Shown here one piece after another: positions 25,742 to 37,263 of a DNA stretch of 64,000 bases. A program made the position numbers and the translations under genes. Numbering within the stretch: the first letter of the stretch is position 1; the number at the start of each line of letters is the position of its first letter. The DNA is from Leptoclinus maculatus. Lineage: Eukaryota; Chordata; Actinopteri; Perciformes; Stichaeidae. The stretch lies in NCBI GenBank assembly GCA_032191485.1, contig JAVDOI010000019.1, positions 9,281,284 through 9,345,283 on the forward strand. The letters run 5' to 3'. Under the pieces are notes generated by a model that did not search any database, was not told the origin of the DNA, and saw only the letters and a program-made list of their open reading frames with translations.

Positions 25742-28700
25742 AAAGAAAACTGCTTTCTTGAACAAAAAAGCATAGTAGCTAGCAGCTTCTTCAGGCATCT
25801 CATTTGCTATGACTTCTGCTGATGTGTTTTTTTATTTTTTTTACATGATGCCGTCTTCAGCGACTCTTTGGCTGCAGTCCGCCAGAGGAAAGACCCTTTG
25901 ACCCCACTAGTCACACAGCACGCTATCTCATCTCTGCTGCTGCACACCTCTACGCCGATGACGCGGCAAAAGCTGCACGATCAGGGTTAATGAAAGTCGA
26001 AGCAGTGTCCACACTGAGGATATAATCAGTGGACAAAGAAAAAGACGGTTGTCTTCCTGTCCGATGTCATCGCCCATACACTCGGTGCAACAGATGCTCT
26101 GTGGCTGTAGTCAGCATTGGGTCTCAATAGTACCAGTATTTTACCCTCTGTCCCAGTGGAACTGCTCACCCTAGTTGTTGAACACCTTTTGACTTTTGAA
26201 TGCAGAAGATATTGTACCTCCAATGGGTGCTGGATACTGGCATCAGAAAATATGAAATATAGTTTGGGTTGTAATATGTTCTCTTATATTTATGTGCCCT
26301 TCTAAATGTAAATCGTGATCCTTTTTATTTTTCTCATCCACATTAAAAGAAAGAAAGTTAGTACGATCATTTGTTTGTGACTTTTTGGACGGAGTTGGAC
26401 ACCACTAGACTAAACTACCAAACTGTATTTAAAGGAGAATGTCCTCTCAAGAAATCATCAGCAGTTTCAGCAGGTACCCCAGAACTAGACATCGTCACGT
26501 TTAAGGAGAAAGTCCCGTATAGCGGCCGTAGTCATTTTGACAGGAGCAAAGACGGAGAGTCAAGAGACTGTTGGAAAGTCATGTTTGTATCTGAACCTAA
26601 CCAACCCGGCTCTAAATATTTCTTCCACCATTGAACAAAGGACCTGTGCTTATTCACACACGTACACAGAAAGCACATTAATAACTGCATGTCTGAACAC
26701 TATATTCACATGTACTCAGCATAATGATGTTTCACATCCCTGCAATGCTGCAAAATGCAGAGGCCACAAAGGCTGCACATATGGAAATTGTATGCAGCCA
26801 GAAGCAGAATGACGCCGATCCTCTCGTGCACCCCGATTCAAATCAATGTTGTATTATAAGTGCAGATTAAATAAACAACACAAGCCACCAGCACACAGAC
26901 CTGAACTCGCATCAGACCACAGCACCAGCTTGTTAGCAATTATGGCAGAGAGAGAGCCGAAGACATAAGCAAGCACTGTAATCGTATTCTGGACGGAATG
27001 CATTGAGGCCGCTGTGCTCGCTCATCCGTCTTCAATACTGACGTATGGAAAGATGAGAGGAGAGAGAGAGAGAGAGGCAGCATCCAGGGCTTGTCTCCGC
27101 CTCGTCAGTCACGTTGACACCTGGAACCGCTCAATCTCCTTACCTGGAGGAGGACAGACTGGCGTGTGTGTGTGTGTGTAAGAGGGACGGTTGGACAGAG
27201 AGGATGACGGGGAGCTTGACAAAATGGATGAAAGGAAAGAGGATGAGAAAAGTTGATATGCGGAGAGGGAGTGTGAGTGACAGACTTAGAGGTTGGAGGA
27301 AAATGAAGCCATCGTTGGAGTTGTTGACAATGCTTTACATAAATACACACACTCACACACACATATATTTATGTTATCAGTCATTTAATATGGAGAGTTT
27401 TTTTTACTGTGTCCCCTCACAAATAATCCCCTTGAACACCTTATCCAAATCGCATGTAACTTTTAAAGAATCCAGCCGCACGTAGCCTGTTGGTTGTCAG
27501 ATTATCTCCCACCAGAACAAGCGCTCCCCGCAAAATGGAAATAGGAACATTTTGATTCGCAACAATGAGCGGAAGCATTGTGAGCAGAGACGGTAAGGTA
27601 GGCAACAGAACGACTCTCATCCTGAAAGAAGTCCTCTGTTTTTTTTTCAGGCAGATCTATTTTTTGCTCAAGTAAAAAGCTCACCTGCAAGCTGAGTGTT
27701 GGAGCAGCAGACTTTATTTCTCTATTCATTATTCATTACTCGTACAAGCTCTTTTTTTAGAAGTTGTAGACCCAGCTATGTCCCCGCTAAAGATACTTTC
27801 TCCTCAAGCCTATGTGCTGGGATGAAGATGAGAAGTGAGCCTCCTGTGCAGGAAGAGGAAGCAGACGGGATCTTGCTGCACACAAATCAGTTTGAGTCAT
27901 TTTTCCGATTTTAAGGCTGCGTACATGCAAAACACACCACACATTTAAGCCACAAATACAATATGTACGGGTATGTAGAAGTTACATTTTCCTACCTGTC
28001 TTTTTCTGCGAATACACAGATTTCTGTTGAGACAAAGATTTTGTAATTCCTCTGACGAATCCTCACCCTCTGGTGAGAGTCATGCCAATGTTGTACTGCA
28101 GCACTCTGCATGAGTGTCCTGATTTTGTGCTCACTGAGTCCATGCTTATGACATTTTATCTGGCAACACCAGCAGGTCAAAAGCTTTCATTTATCTAATT
28201 AAATATCTCAACATTCATGGCTTCCAAATGGTGTATCCTACTGACTTGCACCATCAGAACAGGTGCAATTGATCAAATGAATTATGTACCTGTAGTATTT
28301 AGTGTGTCACAGCCAATCCAGTGAGCTAGCATGCACAATGCTATAGGGCCCTAACCCACCTAAATGCAACAGGGCCATAATTACACCCGTGTTTACCTTT
28401 CAATGACATGTCACAATGGCTGCTGTTAAACGAGCCTATTATGGATGTGTCTTTTGGTTGACGGATCATTTTTCTCGAACGTGTCCCTGCTAATAACAGC
28501 AGCATGACAGAAAAGCCTGTACCGCGGTGTCAAACCTATTTTCAAGGCACGTATGACATCATTCACGTAGAAACAACAACATGACAGCAATGACCGATCG
28601 ATAAAACTCAAGGCAACCCTGAAGATAGAGAAAGTAAGCTGGGACCAACATATATATATATATATATTCTTTATACTAAACCTGCAACACAGAACAAAGG

Positions 28701-28904
28701 GGGCTTCTAGAAGAAAGGAGAAGGAAAAAGAGGGTCTTAAAAAATAGATTAAACCAAAACACAGCAACGCATCCCCTCGTGTGTTACATTATTGTTTAAC
28801 GACACCATAAAAAGCCACATCCCCCACTAACACTGCAACCATTCAAACATATGGTCCAAAAAGCGCAGAGACAATTGTAATAGCTGCATGACTGTCCCCC
28901 ACGT

Positions 28905-28908
<4 letters not shown>

Positions 28909-28940
<32 letters not shown>
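28909..28940. repeat. (GT)n microsatellite
   Basis: About 16 GT units, followed by TGGGTGTGTGTC, a slightly decayed continuation. Confidence 0.95.
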
Positions 28941-28941
<1 letters not shown>

Positions 28942-29327
28942 GGGTGTGTGTCACGTTTGGCCGGCAGCTTTCTTGTTTTTTCACACGTTCTCTCTTCTGT
29001 AGATTTTGCTGAAATAAATAATCGCTCTTGATCCTTTTTTCACTTTTGTACACTGTGGTTTTGTCAGCTGTTCTGTGCTGTACATTTTTACTTCATTGTT
29101 TCATTGTCTGTCGGTGTCTAGACGGACAAGAGAAGCAGACAGAGCAGGTAGACAGAAGACCTGGCCCTGCACACAATTGGTAGCAGAGTGAGAGAGATCA
29201 TGCAAAAAAAAAAAAAAAAAAAAAGGGTCAACTTCTTACCACTAACCCAGGCAGCCTGGAGAAGAGGTCAGAGCTCACCACGGATGCAGCAGCAACCTCA
29301 CTCTGCGTTTTCTCCTCCTTTCTGCAG

Positions 29328-30003
29328 CGATGACCTTTCTCCAGACTCGTCTATTGGGGAGGAAGGGAAGGGAGGAGAGGGGGAGCTGCAGAGTGAGGTC
29401 GAGTCACAACCGCAACCTCAGCCCGAGCAACAGCAGCAAGAGGCTCAGCCACAGATTCATCCGCCACAGCCTCAGTGTGAGCCCCAACCGCAGACTCAAC
29501 CTCAGCCCCTGCCTGAAACCAATCCTCAGCCGGAACCGGAGCCCGAGCCCGAGCCCGAGCCTCAGCCTCAGCCTCAGCATCAGCCACAGCCTCAGCCTCA
29601 GCCTCAGCATCAGCCACAGCCTCAGCCTCAGCCTCAGCCTCAGCATCAGCCTCAGCCTCAAGTCGAGGTTCCGAGCGAGGAGGCGGCACAGGACGCCCCT
29701 GAAGCCCCTTCACCTTGCAGAGAGGAGCAGGTGGTGGTGGAGCAAGAGACAGAAACGCTGGAAGAAGTTGTGGAGGCAAAGAGAAAGCAAGAGGGAGAGG
29801 AGGCACAGGCCGGGCGGCGTGAGGGCGAAGCAGCACAGGAAGAAGAGGCGGAGGAAGAAGGGGGAGGAGCAAAAGGAGGTGGGGTGGGGAGGAGAGCCAG
29901 CCTGCACCACACGGCGTCGCCCTTGAGGGTGCAGCGCAACGGGGCCGGCTCACACTCCACCACCTCCGACTATGAGCTCTCGCTTGACCTCAAAAATAAG
30001 CAG
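29328..30003 (+). CDS. iqsec3: iqsec3 coding exon: Q/P-rich and E-rich N-terminal region
   Basis: This exon encodes the variable region between the N-terminal coiled coil (absent here) and the IQ motif. The acceptor is a strong pyrimidine tract ending CTGCAG at 29322-29327. The first base, C, completes a codon begun upstream, and 225 codons follow. The protein begins DDLSPDSSIGEE, runs through a long Q-P repeat with occasional H and E-P units (about 29404-29660), then a glutamate-rich segment (about 29665-29880). It ends in SDYELSLDLKNKQ, a block conserved with mammalian IQSEC3. The donor CAG|GTAGGG is at 30004. The conserved final block and the strong acceptor make the exon secure, although its middle is low-complexity and cannot be aligned by eye. 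The frame stays open upstream to 29188, but that part is a poly-A run and intron-like sequence. Confidence 0.9.
29404..29660 (+). repeat. Imperfect CAGCCT (Gln-Pro) coding repeat
   Basis: Near-tandem CAGCCT, CAGCAT and CCGGAGCC units encode runs of QP, QH and EP within the iqsec3 exon. Two nearly identical stretches (about 29575-29605 and 29605-29660) suggest recent slippage or unequal exchange. Because the unit is six bases, length changes keep the frame. The repeat makes every forward frame and the antisense frame look open here, so those other ORFs are compositional shadows. Confidence 0.9.
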
Positions 30004-31100
30004 GTAGGGTTGTGTTGGGGATGGGGGAGGGTTGGTGTGTTGTTTGGGTGAGGGGAGCGGGGAGGGCGGCAGGTACAGTAACTTGGCTTGTGTGTATTGT
30101 ACGTCTTGTGGTCTGACATGTTTGTGATGTTCCTGTCTGAAGAGGAAACTTGTGTTTTTGGGAGAGAAGCTGGTGTTTGATGAGATTTTGATTTTTTTTT
30201 TGTTGTTTGTCGCATTGATCCCTTTTGGCACTTCTAGACTGTGTCAACTAATGATTGAGCTTCCCTTTCTTCATTTTCATGAACCATCATTGTCATGTCA
30301 TCATTTTTATCACCATCCATACATGATTTCGTCTCTCGCCAAATTTGGATTGTGAGTGTATGTCTTCTGAAAGTACCATAGAGTTTATACCACCATATTT
30401 TACTGCTGTGTTGTAATTTACTGGAAGTAGAGCAACTCATGTACACTAAGTTTTATACGCTGTATATACATACGTACAGGTGCACACATCAGGGTAAAAA
30501 TAAAGACAATGTGCAAACAAATTGCGTTTGTATCTGCATGAATGGAAAGTCTTTTCGTTTGTCTTTCCTCTGCTGCTTTATGAGATCCTCTGGATGATGA
30601 AAAGCCCCCATTTCCATGAAGAATAAAAAGCATGTGACTGTTATCTGTTCTCATCTTGTTGCAGCCAGTTAAACTGATTTTGTCTGAAACCGATATGTCT
30701 ATGAACTGTGACTGTATTTAAACATGCATTTCCATGTTCTCACATTTGTGCTCTTATCACGCTGTTCATCAGGGAGTTGGAAATCATGACATAATCATCT
30801 CCATTTCAAGAACCATCAAACATTCGCCATTCGTTTTCACTGTCATCCATCTAACCAACATTCTCCAGTCCATGGATCTTCAACCAGGTAAGGCAGCAGA
30901 CTTGTGGGGCACACTTGTGGGGCTCGGTCTGTGCTCCTGATCAGTTTCCCGCAACTCGGATCTTCATTGCGATGCATAATATTATTAGAGCTTAATCATT
31001 TTCACAATCATTTAATGTTTTATTTTGCACATGAAGTTCAGTTTTCTCGTCACAAGCCTGAGGAAAGCAGTTTGTATAATTTCCATGCGTTTGAAGAAAT

Positions 31101-31135
31101 AACCCTCATGATGTCATAATGATGTCATCAGGGTT
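31101..31135. repeat. 35-base imperfect palindrome with two TGATGTCAT-like units
   Basis: AACCCT (31101-31106) pairs with AGGGTT (31130-31135), and most of the inner 11 bases on each side also pair, with one C-C mismatch and two G-T pairs. The centre holds ATGATGTCAT twice in tandem (31108-31117 and 31119-31128), each containing a TGATGTCA core like a variant CRE/ATF site. Confidence 0.8.
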
Positions 31136-31831
31136 GTCTTGGTCTGGACTTGACACCTACACTTTTTAACAGACTGTTTGCATTACAAAGTGTGTGGTTT
31201 GTGAAGGAGTAGGCATTTAGGAGGCAGCATGGGTCTAATAAAATGCTGTTATGTTGCATTATGGGGAAATGAATGCTCCAGTGTTTTTCAGTCAGCATAT
31301 TTCAGCCTCTGCTCATTTGTTAAATCTTTTTTTAATTTGTCTTGTGTGCATGCCACAACTGTATAGAAGTGCACAACTGAATTGTTAGAGTCATTTTCCA
31401 GCAGGAAAGCCAATGGTTTTACAGATTCCAGCTTCTCGGTTGTATGGATTGGCGCAGCGTTCCTCTGTTTTATATAATTTAAATTGATCATCTTTGGATT
31501 ATGCACTGTTGGTTAGGATATCACAAGAAATCGACCTGAGCTCTGGGAAATCAACAATGGAGATGTCTCTCAGTTGCAGGCCTAAATATACCAATTGCAC
31601 ATCATGCATGTTTCTTTTGTCAGGTTTTTACAATTTTAATGGATTTACTGTTTTCTTTCTGAGGCACAAAGGTTGCTGAAGTCTCTGGTATTGACTTCCA
31701 TTACTATTACTGTAAGTGTGGTGTGGTTTACTCAACCTCAATGGACAATCAACAACCCAGAACAATCGGTAAACATAGTCGCCCTGGTTTTAAGTGTTTC
31801 TCAGCCTCCGGGCACCAGACTGTGAAGATGC

Positions 31832-31895
31832 AGCACAATCCAAATGACGCCGATAGTGTCAGAGGTGACGCTGTCAGTGTCATTTGGATTGTGCT
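31832..31895. repeat. 64-base hairpin with a 30-bp stem and 4-base loop
   Basis: The first arm (31832-31861) and second arm (31866-31895) enclose loop GAGG. The outer 17 bases, AGCACAATCCAAATGAC, pair perfectly. The inner 13 pair with one C-A mismatch and three positions that form G-U pairs in RNA from the + strand. Beyond a 4-base bulge (31828-31831), GAAG at 31824-31827 can also pair with CTTC at 31896-31899. The structure is compatible with a microRNA-like precursor or a small palindromic element. It lies in the sense strand of the intron. No known miRNA is recognised. Confidence 0.9.
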
Positions 31896-34800
31896 CTTCT
31901 TTGTCAATATTTGTTTCAATTTCAATTCAACATATGAAAATGCAAGATGAGCTGAAGCATTGTGGCTGATGTTTGCTAAAATCCATCGTCCAAGCGACCA
32001 ATGAAACAAATTCATTTGAGTGGGACGGTTGCTTTATTTCACTCTCTGTCAGCTCCATCTTCATTCAGTCCTTTCCTCGCTCATCGCTTACTTATTCGAC
32101 ACTGAAGGTTCTTTTAACCTCAGCTCCTTGCCTGTGTCTCCCTCTCACCTCCACTCTCCCTCCTTTAATCTCACATCTCTCCCACTATCTCGTCGTCAAC
32201 CATGCTGGAGATACGCGATCAGCTAGATTGATCTTGTGTCTGTACAGTTGGGGGTGCCGGGGCCTTGATGCATCAGCAGATCAATGTCAGGGTAATTGGA
32301 TCTGCGAGGCGATACCTTGATTACAGGGGAGGAACCTCGTGATGAAGCCTCTAGTTCAACTTTTTTTGTGTTTTTTTTTTTTCAAACTGGTTTAAATTTA
32401 GAACCTCATTGAATTTCAAATGATGCCTTACAGTAGAACGCTGGTGAATGTACATGTACATTTTCCTGCCTTGGGCAGTTTTGTTCATTCAATTAAGATG
32501 TTTTTTAGTGTTTCTCTGACTTATCTGCACTGTCATCTGAGTCTCTGAGTCTATTAAAACTCTCCGGCAAAAGCCTTAGGAACACTACACCTCTCCCTGT
32601 TTGTATAGCACGGACACATTTACTCCAAAGTTGTTCATCAAACGGAGAGGTTTTGGTTAAAGAAAGTGATGCAGGTTCAATCTTCGCAGACTGCACAGCC
32701 TTTTGTTTTTTCGGAACGATGAAGCGATGGGTGATTAGACCTGACTTGAAATGGCCGTTGCTGCTCTGTAATTGCTGCTAATCTCTGCTTGAGTAATTGA
32801 GGTACCCGTGAATCAAAAGGCATTTATCTCCATAAAGTGAAACATGCAACGGTGAAAAGTTAAAATTTTGATGGCACTCATAAATGCCACTTAAATGCGC
32901 AAAGCGACACGAAGACAAGAGATATCAAACAAGCAGCGCGTCCTAAAACTGCTGATGCAAAAAGGCACGGATTCGCAAATGTGATGACATTGTTCTTTAG
33001 GTTGCTGCTGTATCATCTCGTGTTGTTTTGCAACACTAATGAGCCTGCATTTGTTTCTGCGTCAGAATAAGTCTTTCAGTAACCGCTGACCTTTTTCACA
33101 AACTGACTTTGGTCAATGATGTCTCAGCTTAACTGATCGACATCCAGCCTTTTATTGTCCTCCTCGTCTTGTAATACAGTCGGCGTTAGTTGTGTCCCAG
33201 TTTTGCCGTTATATAATCATCTCATTAATCATGCAGATGTTTCTGTGCTGTAAGACAGCGTGCATGAAGGCTAATAATCGTGGCTTTGCATTTCGCCCCC
33301 TTATTTCTGCAGCATGTGAGATCTGATAAGCTGCTGCTTTACTTACGCACATCAGCCTTTTCTCGCAAATGTGAAGTTAGAGACTAAAAGATTATGGCTA
33401 AAAAAAAGGAAATGCAGTGCATTGTTCCCACTGGACAGTCATGTTTCTGTGGCATTGATTTTTCTTTTAAAGGAATAGTGTGACATTTCGGGAACTACAC
33501 TTATGAGCTCTCCTGCTGAGCGTTGCCACGCTTCTCATCTAACTCCATGTCTAAAAAGCAAATAAGAATATTTTCCAAAATGCTTCAATTGGTAGTAATT
33601 TGTTGCTGTTTGCCTCAGAGACAAACAACCAAACTGTTTTACCACAAGCTAGTATTATAAATAATTAGTCATTAGTATTCTACATGTTATGTAGTCTCGT
33701 AAGGCTTGAAGAGAGGAGGAAGGGGAAAAATAATCTTGGCACATGACTAAATATGCTCCTTGAAATCATAAAAGAAACATGCTGTGTATTGTACTTTTGG
33801 TTGACCTTTTGTTTTGAGACACATTTTTATTTAAGGCACAAACATTGCCAGACTAAAACAGATTCCTTTTTTCCAGAGCCTCTGGGTATTAATATTTCAT
33901 ACATAGACAGAAAAAGTCCCATATTTCAAGCCACGATAACAACCATCACCATCTGATGATATCTGAAAATCAGCCTCTGCTCCTGCAACTCGCATTTGAG
34001 CTCGCGCTTCTATTTCAATGTGACCATTAACTGAAATATCTATACTCGTATTAAACCCCCTTTTTTGTGGACGTGTAGCCTATTTGACTTCACAAGTTTT
34101 AGAGATCTGCTCCTTTGTATGTCCTTGATTTAAAATATTGCCATCGCCTTTATTCATCCTTTATTAAAGAATTACACCTTTTCCTCTCAGTAGTATATCT
34201 TGCCATTTCTAAGTATCTGTGGAATTGCACACTGCAGTGTCGGACCACTTTGCACTGGTTTGTTTTCCACCCTTTTTCCCCCCCTCGTTCAAAGGGGAAC
34301 ACGAGGTCAGCACGGTGCTGAGCTGCCCGTCAAAATTGATTTAGACCTTGGTGGAACAGAGCAGTGCCATCACTGTGCTCTCAAAGCACTGCCTCTCCGG
34401 AATAATCTCTCTCCATCAGCGCTTAGTGAAGTGATCAGAGGTAGAACTGACAGTCGGCTAATGTGGTGGTATTTTCAGCAGTGCCACTCTTGGCGCGGCC
34501 ATCCGTCTCATCACCTTTCTTTCTATATCGTCTTACCTTCCCATCAATGCACTTGTTTTCTTGTTCCTTTAGTGCTCTGATCATCCATCTTTTTGCTGTT
34601 TCTTTGTCTTGCCCTTTTTTTTTACATGTTCTCTGTACAGTGTATTTATGACAACATGAAAACAATATATAGTGTGGGAGGCAATGAACCTACAGAGGTC
34701 GATCACCCAAAATTGCAGCTCCCCTCGGCTAAATTTGCCATCTTCGCATCACGTGGAGTTCAACTTTGGTGAAGTTTGACCGCCGAAGTCGTAGCCTTAA

Positions 34801-34982
34801 CAAATAGCAAAGAAGTGTGAGTGGTTGACCCCATTAAGCACCGCCCACCTTCAGTGTGAAGTGTGACCGTGCCCTTATATTTTCAGCTCATTGAGTAGCT
34901 GTTAGCTCGCAACTTTGGAGTTTTCAGCAAAAAAAAAAAAAAAAGCTCTAAAATCCCACAGTACATCACCTGCTCAGCACCA

Positions 34983-35110
34983 GACGTCAGACAGACACAG
35001 TTAGTGACTAGCCGGGTGACATAGTGAAGCATTTAGCAGCCAAAGTGTCAGATATTTCCCTAAGGAGTTGGTAGAGACCAAAAACCGAGCTAAAAGAGAG
35101 TGAATATTGG
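34983..35110 (+). repeat. Fish interspersed repeat, copy 1
   Basis: Contains GTGAAGCATTTAGCAGC, CAGATATTTCCCTAAGGAGT and TGGTAGAGACCAAAAACCGA, ending GAGAGTGAATATTGG. This matches a repeat widespread in perch-like fish and is clearly related to the opposite-strand copy at 56324-56450. A 16-base poly-A lies about 40 bases upstream. Confidence 0.8.
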
Positions 35111-37263
35111 ATGTATTTTGTAAGTAATGACAGAAGTATACAGCACATCTATCGTCCCAACACAATCTTAGACTGGCATGAAATCCTGTCCCATTTTTTT
35201 TTTGTTACCGTGTTCTTCCTCTCCATCTATCATGTCCCAGCTCGTACTGACTGGTGGCTGTAATCTGAGTGGCAAAGTGTATCAGATACACACTCTGACA
35301 GAAAGAAAGCAGCGCGACCCAAATGCTTTATTCATCGTCCCCTAACCTGCTTACGCAGAAGGCAAAACAAACAAGCTCGCCTGCCACATTTAATCAAACG
35401 CAGCCACACTGACGACGGCGCCCTTTTTTCACTACCAAGGGCACCTCTGCAGTGGAACTCTTTGCAGAATTTGTTTTGATGAGGGACACCTTTCTAAGTA
35501 ATGAGATCATATTACCTCTGTGCCTGTCTTTAAGAAGCTACACAAGGTATATTTTGGAGCGCAGTCACTGCGATAAGGCTGACCTTGTCATTTAGAGAGT
35601 GCACAGAGCACAGTCACAGAACAATCCTGATTTAAAAAAAAAAAAGACGAATATTCAGGCTGAGTTCGACCAGTCTTCGCGAGTTGACGGCGAATGAGAA
35701 GCACGCCATCAGCACATACAGTAGAGCTGCGAACCAGCGTCCTATTCAGGAACCACCTTAATATTCTCAGTACGTCTCACTTTGCTCGCAGAGGCTCTGC
35801 AGTGAAATGTAAATGGAGTAGATAAGATGGATTTTCAGTGTCATTCCACTTTTCTAAAGAGCTTTGTATGTGATTCCCTTCCTCCAGTGACAACGGCAGA
35901 GGCTGCATCTTGAACTAACCACTTATCACAAATTGCAAACCCCTCGAGGCATTACAGCCTATCAGGAGGTGGTTGGGTGACTTTGTCCAGTACTAAAGCG
36001 AAGGGAGATTAGCAGCTGAAAGTCACATTTTTTTATCCTTCGTGGAGGCTGTAACCGTTCCTTCAATGGCATTTGAATTTACGGGAGGGATATTTTACTT
36101 GGGCCACGCTAATCCTCATGTACAGATCTCCCCAATACAAGAAACCCAGCTCCTGGAGAAAACACTGAGGGGGAGGGGACAGCAAGGATTTCTATTTCCC
36201 AGAATTAAATGTGATTTTGAATGTGCACTGTCTATGCAGCATAGAATTTTTTTTTGTTGTAAAATGACAGAAGGTGACACTGCTATTAAAGCTGAATCCT
36301 CTTCCACACTCGTGCCCTTGATACTGTTTGAACAGAAACAGAATTATAGTCATTGATTTATTTCAGAGTTACTGGAGAAGATAAGAGCAGTTTCTGGCCA
36401 CGTCCATAGATACCCACACCCTGATTGTTCTGGGAAACTCAAAGAGGTCTCATGTTTGAGCTGCTGCCTGATAAGAATGGCTATATTACATCTCTATCTA
36501 TTTCCCACAGCATTTGAGCAATTTTTCACAGGCAAGATTAATGGCTTGTTCAGTTTCAGACAATTTAAAGTTGCGTGGAGGACCTCTCTATGGAATTCTC
36601 ACAGATTGAGTTTTATTTGCCGAGGAAATGAACAGTTTGACCAAATGCCATGAGTCAGCCTTACTTACTGTGCTCTCTTTCAAACAGTGGCTTTGGCTCT
36701 TTGGCTCTGTATGTAGGTTCAGTTTACACATCAAAAGGCCTGCATGCAGAAAATAATGACTGAACCATGTGAGGATATTATTATTTGAATTTGGAGTTTT
36801 AATATTTTAATTTTCCCTGCTTCTGACTAAAATTGGACTTTACAACCCTTTTTATCTCCTGGGATTTTTATTTCCACACCACAGTTATCCCATTCATCAC
36901 TCTTCCATCTTTTTTCACACTGACATTCAACTCATATTCCATATTCATCTCCCATGCACCACAGTGACAGGCAGGAGAATAATGAAAAATGATTTAATAA
37001 AAAGGACCTTTTTATAAAAATGAGCATCCTTGAAAAAGGGGATTATGGGAGTCCTCTCTCTGTGTATCTTGTGGTTGCTCTGCAATCTCTAATCAATACA
37101 CAGCCATAATTGTCATGTATTATTGAGACAGTTATGATTTTCTCAATAATTGCAGATTGCCCCTACAGGTTAGCTGCTTCTTGTAAATAAAAAAAAAAAA
37201 ATACAACAGAAATTCCAGCAATTCATTATTTTCCTTTTCTCTTCTTTCTTCTCTTTTTTTTAG

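Larger units (their letters stand above)
25291..29327. other. Non-coding sequence upstream of the first visible iqsec3 exon
   Basis: No supported exon. It holds (AT)n at 25706-25739, a short (AT)n near 28650-28667, (GT)n at 28909-28940 and a poly-A run at 29205-29224, about 100 bases before the exon. The pyrimidine tract and CAG at 29310-29327 form the acceptor. Confidence 0.6.
30004..37263 (+). other. iqsec3 intron between the Q/P-rich exon and the IQ exon
   Basis: Begins GTAGGG and ends with a T-rich tract and TTTTAG. It holds two hairpin-forming sequences (31101-31135 and 31832-31895), an interspersed repeat copy at 34983-35110 preceded by poly-A at 34930-34945, and AT-rich unique sequence. 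No extra exon is supported. ORFs of 60-126 codons here have no recognisable features. Confidence 0.85.

Noticed and set aside
29330..29926. 198-codon ORF in another + frame (Ser/Leu/Arg-rich)
   Set aside because: It is a frame shadow of the same repeat. Only the frame ending in SDYELSLDLKNKQ joins the next exon.
29351..29953. 200-codon antisense ORF opposite the Q/P-rich exon
   Set aside because: It is the complement of the CAGCCT repeat (Ala/Glu/Leu-rich). It exists only because the repeat has no stop in most frames, and the sense strand has the conserved exon end and splice sites.
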